NCBI GenBank assembly: GCA_030550585.1
Contig: JAUQPB010000001.1
Location: 124,001-188,000 of the forward strand
DNA: 64,000 nucleotides
Origin: Thermoproteota archaeon
GTDB lineage: Archaea > Thermoproteota > Thermoprotei_A > Sulfolobales > Ignisphaeraceae
Direction of reading: 5' to 3'
Made by a program: the position numbers and the translations under genes. The notes under the pieces were generated by a model. The model saw nothing but the letters and a program-made list of their open reading frames with translations. It was not told where the DNA came from and made no database searches. This document shows, piece by piece, positions 35,231 through 44,792 of the stretch (its first letter is position 1; the number at the start of each line of letters is the position of its first letter).

Positions 35231-36478
35231 CTATTGTCTTGCAGAATAAACACCATTGAATTGGGTAGCTGCTCTGTTTAGGGTTCTGAGCCACGGAATC
35301 TTTACCGGCGCCATTGCTATTAGTGCTAGAAAGCCTTGGAAAATCCAGTTGACTGGAACAAGCAAGAGTACTGGGTCTAAGAATCTTTGGTGTAGTATTA
35401 GGTAGCTTGGCGCAAGAGCTATGGAAATCAACTCTATTTTTGCTAGGACAACTGTAAAGGCGGGTACTTGAATGAATTGTGATGCTATCAGCACTATGGC
35501 TGCTAGGAATGGTGCTGTCAATGCTACTGGCTGCAGATAGGTTAGCGACAGTAGAACAAGTTTTTTCTTGTTCAAAAACCTTCTATGTTTTACTATAGTA
35601 TCCTTAAAACATTGCAGTGTGCCTCTATACCATCTAATTCTCTGGTTGATCAAGCTCCTCAAATTTGATGGTGCGCCCTCAATAATAGGGCTATCCAGAA
35701 GTGCTATGTTTTCATTGTAGAATGATGCTAGTATAGATAGATATGCGTCTTCCGCTAGAACCTCTGGCAGCCCACCGATCTTTTCTATGAACTTCGATGA
35801 AATTGTCAAGCCCTCTCCACTGACAAGAGGCATGCCTACAAGTTTTGCTAACCCAGGCAATCCAACGTTATACCAAAGAAATGTGTCTATATATGACAGC
35901 TTCCCAATAACATTGTTGCCAACTCTATAGACCTTTGCACCGACAATACTGTAGCCACTCATAACGAGCTTCGCAACCTTTTCAAAATATGTGTTATCCA
36001 GTATGTTGTCTCCTCCATCCAAGACGACAAAGGCTCCATAGAAACCCTTTATATGTTTTAGAATAGAGTTTATCGATGACGCTTTAGACTTTCTACCATC
36101 TCTATTCACATATATGTAAAGGTTAAACCCTTTTTCAACAACAATGCTAGATAGTTCGAGCACGCTAATAAGAGATTTTTGGTCACAATCTTCAAGAATT
36201 GCATAGACATCTACTCTCCCAAGCCTATACCTCTGCCTGCTAATACTCTTGAAAGTCTCCTCTATCGATGTCGCATCCTCCATGTATAGAGGGACAAGAA
36301 CAGCTATATCAAACGGATCATCATTATTGCCATTGACACCATTATCTATGCTGATGTTTAGCCAGATCTTATTCTTGAGATTGCTTATAGCACTAAAGAA
36401 AGATGGTATTCCATAAACGAAAGACATTATTATAATAGACGCTGGTATATACCAAAACACTGCAAGCATTAGCAACAA
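35231..36478 (-). CDS. Membrane processive glycosyltransferase, GT2
   Basis: 415 residues: one N-terminal membrane helix, a cytoplasmic GT-A domain and about three C-terminal helices. DIAVLVPLYMEDATSIEET opens the domain, VLDGGDN supplies acidic residues, LAEDAYLS is the base region and NQRIRWYRG the QxxRW-type motif of cellulose/hyaluronan synthase-like enzymes. It probably makes an extracellular glycan or glycolipid. Divergent from valS across an inverted repeat. Confidence 0.85.
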   Translation of the reverse strand: MLLMLAVFWYIPASIIIMSFVYGIPSFFSAISNLKNKIWLNISIDNGVNGNNDDPFDIAVLVPLYMEDATSIEETFKSISRQRYRLGRVDVYAILEDCDQKSLISVLELSSIVVEKGFNLYIYVNRDGRKSKASSINSILKHIKGFYGAFVVLDGGDNILDNTYFEKVAKLVMSGYSIVGAKVYRVGNNVIGKLSYIDTFLWYNVGLPGLAKLVGMPLVSGEGLTISSKFIEKIGGLPEVLAEDAYLSILASFYNENIALLDSPIIEGAPSNLRSLINQRIRWYRGTLQCFKDTIVKHRRFLNKKKLVLLSLTYLQPVALTAPFLAAIVLIASQFIQVPAFTVVLAKIELISIALAPSYLILHQRFLDPVLLLVPVNWIFQGFLALIAMAPVKIPWLRTLNRAATQFNGVYSARQ

Positions 36479-36526
36479 CCTCTAAAAACTGTCTCTACTC
36501 CTTAAATATAAGCTTTTAAAACCAAT

Positions 36527-36541
36527 TGGATATCGTATCCA
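36527..36541. repeat. Inverted repeat in a divergent promoter region
   Basis: TGGATA-TCG-TATCCA, perfect six-base arms with a three-base centre, between the TATA elements of the glycosyltransferase and valS genes. Possible operator. Confidence 0.4.
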
Positions 36542-36555
36542 TTAGAAAAACAAGG

Positions 36556-36565
36556 TTTATAAAAA
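36556..36565 (+). promoter_or_regulatory. TATA box of valS
   Basis: TTTATAAAAA, predicting transcription start near 36586. That is about 15 bases before the GAGGTG ribosome binding site at 36601-36606. Confidence 0.6.
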
Positions 36566-36613
36566 GCCTATCAGCATAGTTCTAAAGAGAGGTATACTAA
36601 GAGGTGTAGAGCT

Positions 36614-39067
36614 ATAGAGACAAACCAACAGTCGTTCAAGCCAAGATTCAATGAAACTAGATGGCGCAAGGAGATAGAGAAGAAGCTTATTGAACAGTGG
36701 GAAAAAGAAGGTTTGTTCAACTTCAGATTCGATTCGTCAAAACCGACATTGATAATCGACACACCACCTCCATACATATCAGGCAAGCCACATGTTGGAC
36801 AAGCTGCACACTATGTCCAGATAGATATGGTGGCAAGAGCCTATAGAATGCTTGGCTATAATGTCCTCGTTCCATTCTATGGCGACAGAAACGGACTACC
36901 CGTTGAGGTATTTGTTGAAAGAACCTATGGAATTAACCCACACGAAGTTGCAAAAACAGCTGAAGGAAGAGAGAAGTTTCTGGAGCTCTGCAAAACACAT
37001 TTAGATAATGTTGAGAAGGACTTCATAAACTTGTGGAGAGCCCTTGGATGCTCTTTCGAGTATTGGAGAGAAGGAACAGACAGTGTTGAATATAGGAAAG
37101 TGACTCAAACAACGTTTATAGAGCTATGGAAAAGAGGTCTGATTTACGAGGCTGAGAGACCCGTTTTGTGGTGTCCACGTTGTGGTACCTCGCTTGCTGA
37201 GGCCGAGGTTGAGTATAAAGAAGAAGATGCTGAAATCTACTACATTAAATTTCCGTTGATAGGCAGTGGAGAGGTTGTTATTGCAACCACAAGGCCAGAG
37301 CTACTAGCCTCTTGCCTAATCTTAGCATACAATCCAAATGATGCTAGATACAAGCATCTGAAGGGTAGAAAGGCCCTTGTACCACTCTACAACTATGAAA
37401 TAAATATCGTTGAACACCCATCTGTAGACCCCTCTTTCGGCACGGGTATTATGATGATTTGTAGCTATGGTGATCAAACAGATGTTAGGATAATTAGAGA
37501 GCTTGGTTTAAAGCCTAGAATATCGATTGATGAAAGGGGTAGGCTAACAGATGAGCTGCTAAAGGGCTTGAGCATCAAAGAGGCTAGGAAGACCATTGTG
37601 AATATGCTGAGAGAAAAAGGATTTATTGTGAAGACAGAGAAGATTAAGAGAAATGTGCCAGTTTGTTGGCGGTGTGGAACACCGATAGAGATAATCCATA
37701 TGAGGGAATATTTCCTAAAACAGCTGGAATTCAAAGATGCTATGCTGAAGATAGCTAAAGAAGCTAGATTCGTTCCCGAGGAGCACAGAATTAAGTTGAT
37801 TAACTGGATAGAGTCTATAACAATGGATTGGCCAATCTCTAAAACAAGATACTATGCAACCGAGGTACCTACATGGAGATGCCTAAACTGTGGAGCTATT
37901 CTAGTGCCAGAGCCTGGGAGATACTATAGACCATGGAAAGAGCCTCCACCGTGGGATAAATGCCCATACTGTGGAGCGCCAAAGGATAGGATAGTAGGTG
38001 AGACCAAGGTATTCGACACATGGTTCGACTCATCAATATCTGTTCTCTACGCAGCTGGAATAACGAAGTATCCCAATGTCTTCAAGCTATACCTAAATGG
38101 AGATGCAAAGGCTTTGAGACCACAAGGATACGATATAATAAGGACATGGCTTTACTACAGCCTGTTGAGAGTATACCAGCTTTATGGAAAAATAGCCTTT
38201 GACTATATTAGAGTAAGTGGTATGGGTCTCGACGAAAGAGGAGAGGCAATGCACAAGAGCAAGGGCAATGTTATTCTCCCAGACCCCTACCTAGAGAAAT
38301 ACGGCGCGGACTCCTTCAGATTTTGGAGCGCGATGGCATCTAAGCTAGGCAGTGACTACAGGTTCTCAGAGCAGATGATAAAAACAGGTTCGCTATTCGT
38401 TGTAAAGCTTTTGAACATAGCGAGATTTGTATCGGCATTCCCAATAATCGAGAAGGTTGAAGTTCTTTATCCTCTTGACATAGCGCTTTTGGCAAAGCTC
38501 AACAATGTAATAGAAGTTGTTAGAAGAGGATATGAAAACATGGACTTCTACGAGCCCATCCACCAAATATACCACTTCACATGGGATATATTCGCAGACC
38601 ACTATCTAGAAATGGTTAAGCATAGAGCGTATGGCACTGCAAAAAGTGATTATACAGAGCTTGAACAGAAAAGCGCTTGGTTCACCCTACACACCACTTT
38701 GAAATCGATTCTACTTCTGCTTGCACCCATAATGCCATTTGTAACAGACTATATATGGAGGAACATGTATGGAGAGACCTCTATACACTTAGAGATGCTA
38801 CCATCAAAAATTGCTCTACCCGAAAACGCTGAGAACCTAAGCAAATTATTTGATTTGGTGATGAATATAAACAGTGCTATCTGGAAATACAAGAAAGAGA
38901 ACAACATTAGATTTTCAGAAGAGCTCAAAGCCACTTTGTACATACCAAAAGAGCTTGAGATGTTCGCAAAAGACATTAAAAATCTGCACAAGGTGGTCAA
39001 AGTAGATTTTGGAATACCTGAAAAACCGTTTGTAGAGCTAGGCTATGGAGCTTTTCTAAAAATTTGA
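36614..39067 (+). CDS. valS: Valyl-tRNA synthetase, apparent AUA start
   Basis: About 817 residues from an ATA at 36614. Class I synthetase: PPPYISGKPHVGQAAH is the HIGH region, AMHKSKGNVI the KMSKS region. Editing-domain segments ATTRPELLASC and two zinc-type pairs (CPRCG, CWRCG) are also present. The conserved N-terminus (FNETRWRKEIEKKLIEQWEK) is encoded between 36650 and 36706, but the frame has no ATG, GTG or TTG between the stop at 36560 and TTG 36713. GAGGTG lies seven bases before ATA 36614. A start at TTG 36713 would delete that conserved part. Confidence 0.9.
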   Translation: METNQQSFKPRFNETRWRKEIEKKLIEQWEKEGLFNFRFDSSKPTLIIDTPPPYISGKPHVGQAAHYVQIDMVARAYRMLGYNVLVPFYGDRNGLPVEVFVERTYGINPHEVAKTAEGREKFLELCKTHLDNVEKDFINLWRALGCSFEYWREGTDSVEYRKVTQTTFIELWKRGLIYEAERPVLWCPRCGTSLAEAEVEYKEEDAEIYYIKFPLIGSGEVVIATTRPELLASCLILAYNPNDARYKHLKGRKALVPLYNYEINIVEHPSVDPSFGTGIMMICSYGDQTDVRIIRELGLKPRISIDERGRLTDELLKGLSIKEARKTIVNMLREKGFIVKTEKIKRNVPVCWRCGTPIEIIHMREYFLKQLEFKDAMLKIAKEARFVPEEHRIKLINWIESITMDWPISKTRYYATEVPTWRCLNCGAILVPEPGRYYRPWKEPPPWDKCPYCGAPKDRIVGETKVFDTWFDSSISVLYAAGITKYPNVFKLYLNGDAKALRPQGYDIIRTWLYYSLLRVYQLYGKIAFDYIRVSGMGLDERGEAMHKSKGNVILPDPYLEKYGADSFRFWSAMASKLGSDYRFSEQMIKTGSLFVVKLLNIARFVSAFPIIEKVEVLYPLDIALLAKLNNVIEVVRRGYENMDFYEPIHQIYHFTWDIFADHYLEMVKHRAYGTAKSDYTELEQKSAWFTLHTTLKSILLLLAPIMPFVTDYIWRNMYGETSIHLEMLPSKIALPENAENLSKLFDLVMNINSAIWKYKKENNIRFSEELKATLYIPKELEMFAKDIKNLHKVVKVDFGIPEKPFVELGYGAFLKI

Positions 39068-39080
39068 TTTGTGAAACAAA

Positions 39081-39614
39081 ATGGTTTTTATAGTTGTTGA
39101 CATAGCTGTTGAAGAGTCTTTTGGCCTCATCAAGGCTAGTAGAGTATTGAGAGACTGTGGCGTTGACCCAAAAAACATGCGCATCGACACATTTTACAAC
39201 ACCATTAGAATAATAGTAAACGATGTGAGCAAAATCCAGTGTGTCTCAAAAGTTAAGGGTTATGCCACACTCGAGATAAGGTCTGTATTCAGATGCGAAA
39301 ACATTGAAAATGTTTTTGCCAAAGCTGGTTTTGTGAAAGCGCCAAAGGCTTTCCAGCGCATAGTAGGCTATATACCAACCAATGATGGAACTGTAATCAT
39401 ACAGAGGACTTCAAAAAGAGACGTCTACCTAGCCAAGGCATGTACAGCTAGAAGAATTGAGCTTCCTCTGCCATCATCGGCATGCATAATAGCTGTTAAT
39501 AGCGATGCCGATTTAGAAAAAGCGAAAAAAATTGCGGTGTATTTGAACCAGCTAGAGAAAATGCTTGAAAATTTGTGTCAGTCAGCTTCTACTAGTGGTG
39601 TAGACAACCAATAG
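39081..39614 (+). CDS. Conserved archaeal hypothetical, 177 residues
   Basis: Follows valS by 13 bases and is probably co-transcribed. Mixed alpha/beta with three Cys in the N-terminal half and a C-terminal helix (KAKKIAVYLNQLEKML). It resembles archaeal proteins of the DUF2067 kind, but I am unsure. No catalytic motif is visible. The 3' end overlaps the convergent gene by 33 bases. Confidence 0.6.
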   Translation: MVFIVVDIAVEESFGLIKASRVLRDCGVDPKNMRIDTFYNTIRIIVNDVSKIQCVSKVKGYATLEIRSVFRCENIENVFAKAGFVKAPKAFQRIVGYIPTNDGTVIIQRTSKRDVYLAKACTARRIELPLPSSACIIAVNSDADLEKAKKIAVYLNQLEKMLENLCQSASTSGVDNQ

Positions 39615-39908
39615 ACTGTCTATGTAATCGAGGATATAGTATTCAATTGTGTCTGCCTCCTCATGCTCAACAACAATTATTGGTAGTCCCCCTGTTGAGA
39701 TTCCCTGTTTAGCCAAGGCAACTAAGATCTTCCCAAAAGACTCAAGATCTTTTACAAAAACCTTTATGCATCGGTTGTCAGGGCATATGGGCTTTCCCTT
39801 AGCAAATACTATTGCTCCGCTTACCCCCAGCTCCGTTTCAATACTTGAAACCAGTTCGTAAACCCTTTTTCTATTCTCCATATTATAGACCGCAAAAATT
39901 TTAGTCAT
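39582..39908 (-). CDS. Hypothetical 108-residue protein
   Basis: Not recognised. Alternating strands and helices with a possible pair of cysteines in PICPDNRCIKVFV. ATG 39908 is used. A TATA box at 39914-39924 is so close that transcription may start inside the frame and translation at ATG 39881. Convergent overlap with the preceding gene. Confidence 0.5.
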   Translation of the reverse strand: MTKIFAVYNMENRKRVYELVSSIETELGVSGAIVFAKGKPICPDNRCIKVFVKDLESFGKILVALAKQGISTGGLPIIVVEHEEADTIEYYILDYIDSLLVVYTTSRS

Positions 39909-39938
39909 GTAGAAACTTTTTATAGGTTGTGGCAGACC

Positions 39939-40724
39939 ATGGTTGTTGTATCACCAAATTTGATAAACTATCATATCTCGTCGTCGAGCCTTCTCAAAGA
40001 AGCCTATCAAGCAATTGAAAGTGATGAGGAGCTCTCAACTCTTTTGAAGATGAGCAATATAATGGCTGTAACCAGACTGAGGTACAATGACCATGGCCTC
40101 ACACATGCTAGGATAGTTGCTGGTGTGGCACTAGAAATGGTTGATATATTGAATAGCCATGGCGTTGAGTTCACAACTATGAGAGATGGGACAACAAAGA
40201 ACATTGATGAGGTCAAGCTTATTGTGATGCTCACCGGATACATGCATGACATTGGAAACGCCGTGCACAGGTTTCAACATGAGTTTATAGGTGCTTTGCT
40301 AGCCAAAGATATTTTGAATAGAATTCTGACCCGGCTTGGATTTGACAGGAAAAGAGTTGTTGAATTGCGCCAAGAGGTTATGCATATGATATACTCTACC
40401 GAGTACAATGTTCAGTGCCTAACAATAGAATGTGGAATAACTAAAGTAGCTGACGGACTTGACATGGCTGAGGGGAGGGCCAGGATACCATACAAACTCG
40501 GGAAAATCGATATGCATGCCATTTCAGCGCTAAGCATAAAGCGTGTTGAGATTGAAAGAGGTGATTCAAAGCCTATTAGAGTGTCTGTCTACATGGGTGA
40601 TATGGCTGGGCTTTTCCAGCTTGAGGTTGTTCTAATGCCAAAAATTAGAACGAGTCTATTGGGCGATTATATAGAGATCTTCGTGTATACAGATTCTAAA
40701 CAGTTTAGATACTATCCAAAGTAG
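39939..40724 (+). CDS. HD superfamily hydrolase
   Basis: About 261 residues. Metal ligands are seen in DHGLTHARIV (His), GYMHDIGN (His-Asp) and, later, VADGLDMAEGRAR. This matches an archaeal HD group of unknown substrate. Start at ATG 39939 (TTG 39927 also in frame). Overlaps the convergent JAMM-like gene by 20 bases. Confidence 0.75.
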   Translation: MVVVSPNLINYHISSSSLLKEAYQAIESDEELSTLLKMSNIMAVTRLRYNDHGLTHARIVAGVALEMVDILNSHGVEFTTMRDGTTKNIDEVKLIVMLTGYMHDIGNAVHRFQHEFIGALLAKDILNRILTRLGFDRKRVVELRQEVMHMIYSTEYNVQCLTIECGITKVADGLDMAEGRARIPYKLGKIDMHAISALSIKRVEIERGDSKPIRVSVYMGDMAGLFQLEVVLMPKIRTSLLGDYIEIFVYTDSKQFRYYPK

Positions 40725-41421
40725 GGAAGCTTGTAAAACACCGGATGTTTAGAGAAGACGAGCAAACATCTCTAATTTCACCCCCTCTATTTATTGAAAG
40801 TGTTAGCGATTCATAGTCTCTCCATGTAGGTATGCCAACTCTATACATGCAAAAAGATCCTTGAGCACTGTGCACACATCCGCCGAGCCCCCTCCCAGCG
40901 ATAACGTCCCTCATGGAGAGCAAATCTTTTTTAGATGGTATAGGTGGATATCCCCTTGGGTGTGTATGTGCAATGAATACAATATCCTCTATATGGGGTA
41001 TGTAAACAGTTTTTTCAAAGCCTTGAACAACTATCGATATTCCCTTAGCCAACACAACCTCCATATACTCAACATCCTCAAATAGATGTTTGTGGAGATG
41101 TGTTTTGGTAATATTGTAAAAGGCATTGAAAAGTTTTTGCAGAATGGATGAAAGACTTGTGTTTAGACATTCTGCCTCCTCTTCACAAACAAATTCAATG
41201 TTTCTTCCAAGGATATGCTCCCTACTGTTGCACAGCTTATCATCTCCGAGAACCCGAACCTTGACGGTATTTCCCTCGAAGATATCACCATCTATACAAA
41301 AGCTTATGGGCCTCTTCTCTTCGAGCATATCCTCAATAATGTATTCAACATGTGTTAGAATATTGTATGCCTCTACATACTTAGCAAGATCTTTGTCATC
41401 GATAATCTTCTCGTATTTCAT
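40705..41421 (-). CDS. JAMM/MPN-like metalloprotease candidate 1
   Basis: 238 residues. HTHPRGYPPIPSKKDL fits the JAMM zinc motif HxHP-x7-SxxD. A preceding acidic residue (YMEVVLAKG) could be the catalytic Glu. Archaeal JAMM proteins remove SAMP ubiquitin-like tags or have unknown roles. The N-terminal 120 residues are helical and not recognised. It follows the carboxyltransferase gene by 12 bases. Confidence 0.6.
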   Translation of the reverse strand: MKYEKIIDDKDLAKYVEAYNILTHVEYIIEDMLEEKRPISFCIDGDIFEGNTVKVRVLGDDKLCNSREHILGRNIEFVCEEEAECLNTSLSSILQKLFNAFYNITKTHLHKHLFEDVEYMEVVLAKGISIVVQGFEKTVYIPHIEDIVFIAHTHPRGYPPIPSKKDLLSMRDVIAGRGLGGCVHSAQGSFCMYRVGIPTWRDYESLTLSINRGGEIRDVCSSSLNIRCFTSFPTLDSI

Positions 41422-41433
41422 AATAAAATGCCT

Positions 41434-43002
41434 TTAGAGCGGCATTAAACCATGTTTCTTTGGAGGTCTTGGCCTAATATCTCTCTTCGTTATAAAGAAG
41501 TTTAGCGCCTCTACTAAGACCCTCCTCGTCTCAGCGGGCTCTATAATTGCATCGATATACCCTCTAGAGGCGGCGTAGTAAGGTGTTGTAAGCTTCTTTC
41601 TATACTCTTCAACAAGCTTCTTCAACATTTCTTCACGCTCCTTCTCATCTTTTATAGCCTGCAGCTCTTTGCGCCACACTATCTCGGCTGCTGCCTCCGG
41701 CCCCATGACGGCTATCTCGGCTGTTGGCCACGCAACAACAAAGTCTGCTCCAAGGTGTTTTGAGCCCAGAGCTATGTAGGCTCCTCCATAGGCTTTTCTG
41801 ACAATCACAGTTAGCTTTGGTGTTGTAGCCTCTGCATATGCATATATGATCTTTGCCCCGTGTCTGATGATACCTCTATGCTCCTGGAATGTTCCAGGTA
41901 AGAAGCCTGGCACATCAACGAATGTTACTATTGGTAGGTTGAAGGAGTCGCAAAATCTCACAAACCTTGCTATCTTATCGGATGAGTCTATGTCTAGAGA
42001 CCCCATGTAGTAGAGCGGCTGGTTTGCAACAACACATATAGAATATCCATCAAGTCTGGCAAACCCCACTATAGCGTTTTTAGCGAAATCCTTTTGAACC
42101 TCGAAGAACGTGTTTCTATCTACAACAGCATTTATTATGTCATACATGTTGTATGGCTTTGCAGGATCTTCTGGAACAATGTTGTTTAGCATAGGCTCTA
42201 ATCTCTGTGGATCATCGCCAACTTCTACCCTAGGCGGAAGCTCTAGACTATTTGATGGCAGGTACGAGAGAAGTGTCTTAACAATCTCTATAGCCTCTTT
42301 ATCATCCCTCGCAACAAAGTGTGCCACACCACTCTTGCTAGCCTGTATCTCAGCCCCTCCAAGCTCATACTCTGTGACCTCCTCACCTATAGCAGCTTTA
42401 ACCACCTTTGGCCCTGTTATAAACATATAAGATGTTTTAGAAACCATTATGATAAAGTCCATTAGAGCTGGCGAGTAGACAGCACCACCAGCACAAGGAC
42501 CCATTATAACGGCTATCTGTGGTATCGAGCCGGAAGCCAATACATTCATATAGAATATGTCGCCATAGCCTTTTAGCGAGTCCACCCCCTCCTGGATCCT
42601 AGCACCGCCAGAGTCGTTCAGAAAAACCACTGGAACACCAACACTCAAAGCAAACTGCATAGCCTTAACAATTTTCGCTGCATGCATCTCACCCACAGAT
42701 CCACCCATAAATGTAAAGTCTTGTGCAATACCAACAACGTTTCTGCCATTGACCTTGCCAAACGCTGTTACAACACCATCTCCAAAAGCTTTTTTCTCGC
42801 TCATACCAAACTCTGTAGCCCTATGTGTCACAAACATGTCGAACTCTGTGTAAATACCATTGTCAAACAGCAGCTCTAGCCTCTCCCTTGCCGTGAGTTT
42901 GCCGGCTGCATGCTGCCTGTTTATCGCCTCAAGACCGCCTCCAAGCTTTGCTTTCTCAATGTTTTTCTTCAGCTCCTCTATCTCCTTCCTCGCAAAATCC
43001 AT
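41434..43002 (-). CDS. Acyl-CoA carboxylase carboxyltransferase (PccB/MmdA type)
   Basis: 522 residues. GGLEAINRQHAAGKLTARERL is the family N-terminus; FMGGSVGEMHAAK and LNDSGGARIQEGVDSL form the first oxyanion region, and FVDVPGFLPG and GSKHLGAD the second. It transfers carboxyl groups between biotin and propionyl-, acetyl- or methylmalonyl-CoA. A matching biotin carrier lies at 46844-47245. No biotin carboxylase is in the window, so a decarboxylase role is also possible. Confidence 0.92.
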   Translation of the reverse strand: MDFARKEIEELKKNIEKAKLGGGLEAINRQHAAGKLTARERLELLFDNGIYTEFDMFVTHRATEFGMSEKKAFGDGVVTAFGKVNGRNVVGIAQDFTFMGGSVGEMHAAKIVKAMQFALSVGVPVVFLNDSGGARIQEGVDSLKGYGDIFYMNVLASGSIPQIAVIMGPCAGGAVYSPALMDFIIMVSKTSYMFITGPKVVKAAIGEEVTEYELGGAEIQASKSGVAHFVARDDKEAIEIVKTLLSYLPSNSLELPPRVEVGDDPQRLEPMLNNIVPEDPAKPYNMYDIINAVVDRNTFFEVQKDFAKNAIVGFARLDGYSICVVANQPLYYMGSLDIDSSDKIARFVRFCDSFNLPIVTFVDVPGFLPGTFQEHRGIIRHGAKIIYAYAEATTPKLTVIVRKAYGGAYIALGSKHLGADFVVAWPTAEIAVMGPEAAAEIVWRKELQAIKDEKEREEMLKKLVEEYRKKLTTPYYAASRGYIDAIIEPAETRRVLVEALNFFITKRDIRPRPPKKHGLMPL

Positions 43003-43133
43003 TTAAACACCACATTCAAAGACATGCGGAGACAGCGATAAATAAGACTTACTAAAGTGTATTCAAGATCGAGGTTCTTCAATAGGATTTAGAGCCAAGA
43101 TAAACTGCATTTGTCTTTGGTGCTTCGAAAATG

Positions 43134-44675
43134 CTACATAATCTTAGAGAGTATGTGAAGAACCTCCTCCCTAAGCTTGTCAACGCTTATAGCTTTCTGT
43201 CGCAGATATTCGGCCAGATCCTCTAACTCTTTTGCAATTTCGTCTAGGAAGAAGTTTTCTCTAATCCATTTCGCCAAATCTCTTCTCATAATGTGGTAGG
43301 CTAGCGACTCCGGTGGCACCATCTTTATTAGGGCTTCCAGCTCTTTAATCGTCCGAGCCTTGTAAGGCAGCGGTCTTCCAGGACCTTGGTAAAAGTGGAA
43401 AGCTTTTTTGTCTGGAACAACAATCTTTTTTGCATATACCAATGGTTTTGAGGACACCTCCTCAAGAACAATTGTGGCGAGCATTGTTAGTGCCTCTAAA
43501 TATGTTGTGTAAGCCACTACAACATCTTTATAGGGAGAGAAGTAGTTATGCACATCTCCTGCAGCACCTGTTTTTGTGGCTATGTAGTATAGGTGGTCGC
43601 TTGATCCGAGCTGCCTCCAGATTCTAAGAGCCTCGCCTCCAACAGCTTTTACATATGGCTCGAGGCTCGCATAATACTCGAATAGAGTTTTCTGAAAGCT
43701 GTTGCCAAGCCATGCTGATAAATCTCTTTCATCAGCCCAGCTTATTGTTTCCCAGACACTGACATCTATATAGTCCCTTGGACTATTTCTATAAGCTGCT
43801 TCGTAAGGAGATGCCACATATATATTGTCATGTTTTGCAATTTCAATTGGAAGCCACTTTAGAAACTCTAGTATCCCTGTCGATGGGTGGTGATGCTCTC
43901 CAAAAGTTTCATAATCTATGGCCACTAGTATCACATCTCCAAAGGTTTTCGAAAGCCAATATGCATATTTATCAGCTGTTAATGGATATTGATCCCAGTT
44001 CCTATCCGAGAATCTAAATCCTATATCATCGCTAAGTCTGTAGTTCCTCATTAAAATCCTTACATCGCATCCTCTAGCGCTATAGACATAGTTTGGGCTT
44101 CTCCAGCCAAGAACCCTTTCCACACCCTCAGTTAGAACAACCTTGTAGCCAAGTCTGCTCAATGTACACGCAATTTCATTGTTGTATATGAACTCAGTGT
44201 TCTCTGCAACCCTAGGTGTGACACCAAAAACCTCTTTAATCAATGTTCTGTGGAGTTCTACCTGCTCAACAAATTCATCTACAGAGAAGAGCGATGCTAA
44301 ACTGTGATAATATGTTTGCTCAACAAGCTCAACAGCATCCTCTGCTACAGCCTCGCTAATAACGTCTATAACCCTTCTATCCCACTTCATTGCCTGCTCT
44401 ACTAGCACACCACTTAAACTCATTGAAAATTTGAAGTCCTTCCCCATTTTCCTAACATTTCTGATGCTCTCCAAAAGTATTTTCGTGGCCTTCACATAAC
44501 ATCTTTCAGCAACTCTAGTGAATATACTTCTGTTTGTCTCATCATCGAATATTACATCGGAGAGATTATCCAGAGACAGTCTTTTTCTATTGCCATTAAA
44601 AAGAATGTGCTTAAGCAAATCTCTTCTCAACCTGTAAGGCTGATGCAACTCAAACATGAAGACAACGTCAACCAT
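43134..44675 (-). CDS. GH57 glycoside hydrolase (alpha-amylase type)
   Basis: About 513 residues. MFELHQPYRLR is GH57 region 1. The nucleophile region is VAENTEFIYNN and the acid region AIDYETFGEHHHP, both with the expected Glu or Asp. It is likely an intracellular alpha-glucan enzyme, as there is no signal peptide. ATG 44675 is chosen because GGAGGTGA sits five bases upstream. A second, different GH57 gene lies 2.7 kb away. Confidence 0.9.
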   Translation of the reverse strand: MVDVVFMFELHQPYRLRRDLLKHILFNGNRKRLSLDNLSDVIFDDETNRSIFTRVAERCYVKATKILLESIRNVRKMGKDFKFSMSLSGVLVEQAMKWDRRVIDVISEAVAEDAVELVEQTYYHSLASLFSVDEFVEQVELHRTLIKEVFGVTPRVAENTEFIYNNEIACTLSRLGYKVVLTEGVERVLGWRSPNYVYSARGCDVRILMRNYRLSDDIGFRFSDRNWDQYPLTADKYAYWLSKTFGDVILVAIDYETFGEHHHPSTGILEFLKWLPIEIAKHDNIYVASPYEAAYRNSPRDYIDVSVWETISWADERDLSAWLGNSFQKTLFEYYASLEPYVKAVGGEALRIWRQLGSSDHLYYIATKTGAAGDVHNYFSPYKDVVVAYTTYLEALTMLATIVLEEVSSKPLVYAKKIVVPDKKAFHFYQGPGRPLPYKARTIKELEALIKMVPPESLAYHIMRRDLAKWIRENFFLDEIAKELEDLAEYLRQKAISVDKLREEVLHILSKIM

Positions 44676-44792
44676 CTTAATCACCTCCAATTCAATATCT
44701 AGAGATTATTCGACACAAATGTAGTTGAATGATGAAATAGGTTTATTAACTTACTCCCTTCATGGCATAACAAACCCCGCTCTGTGACTAAA

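Noticed and set aside
35127-35294. N-terminal extension of the ferredoxin frame
   Set aside because: It overlaps the end of the glycosyltransferase gene. A good ribosome binding site sits right before ATG 35126, and the family begins there.
44730-44736. ATGATGA, a C-box look-alike before the deoxyhypusine synthase gene
   Set aside because: No CTGA at guide distance and no second box pair.
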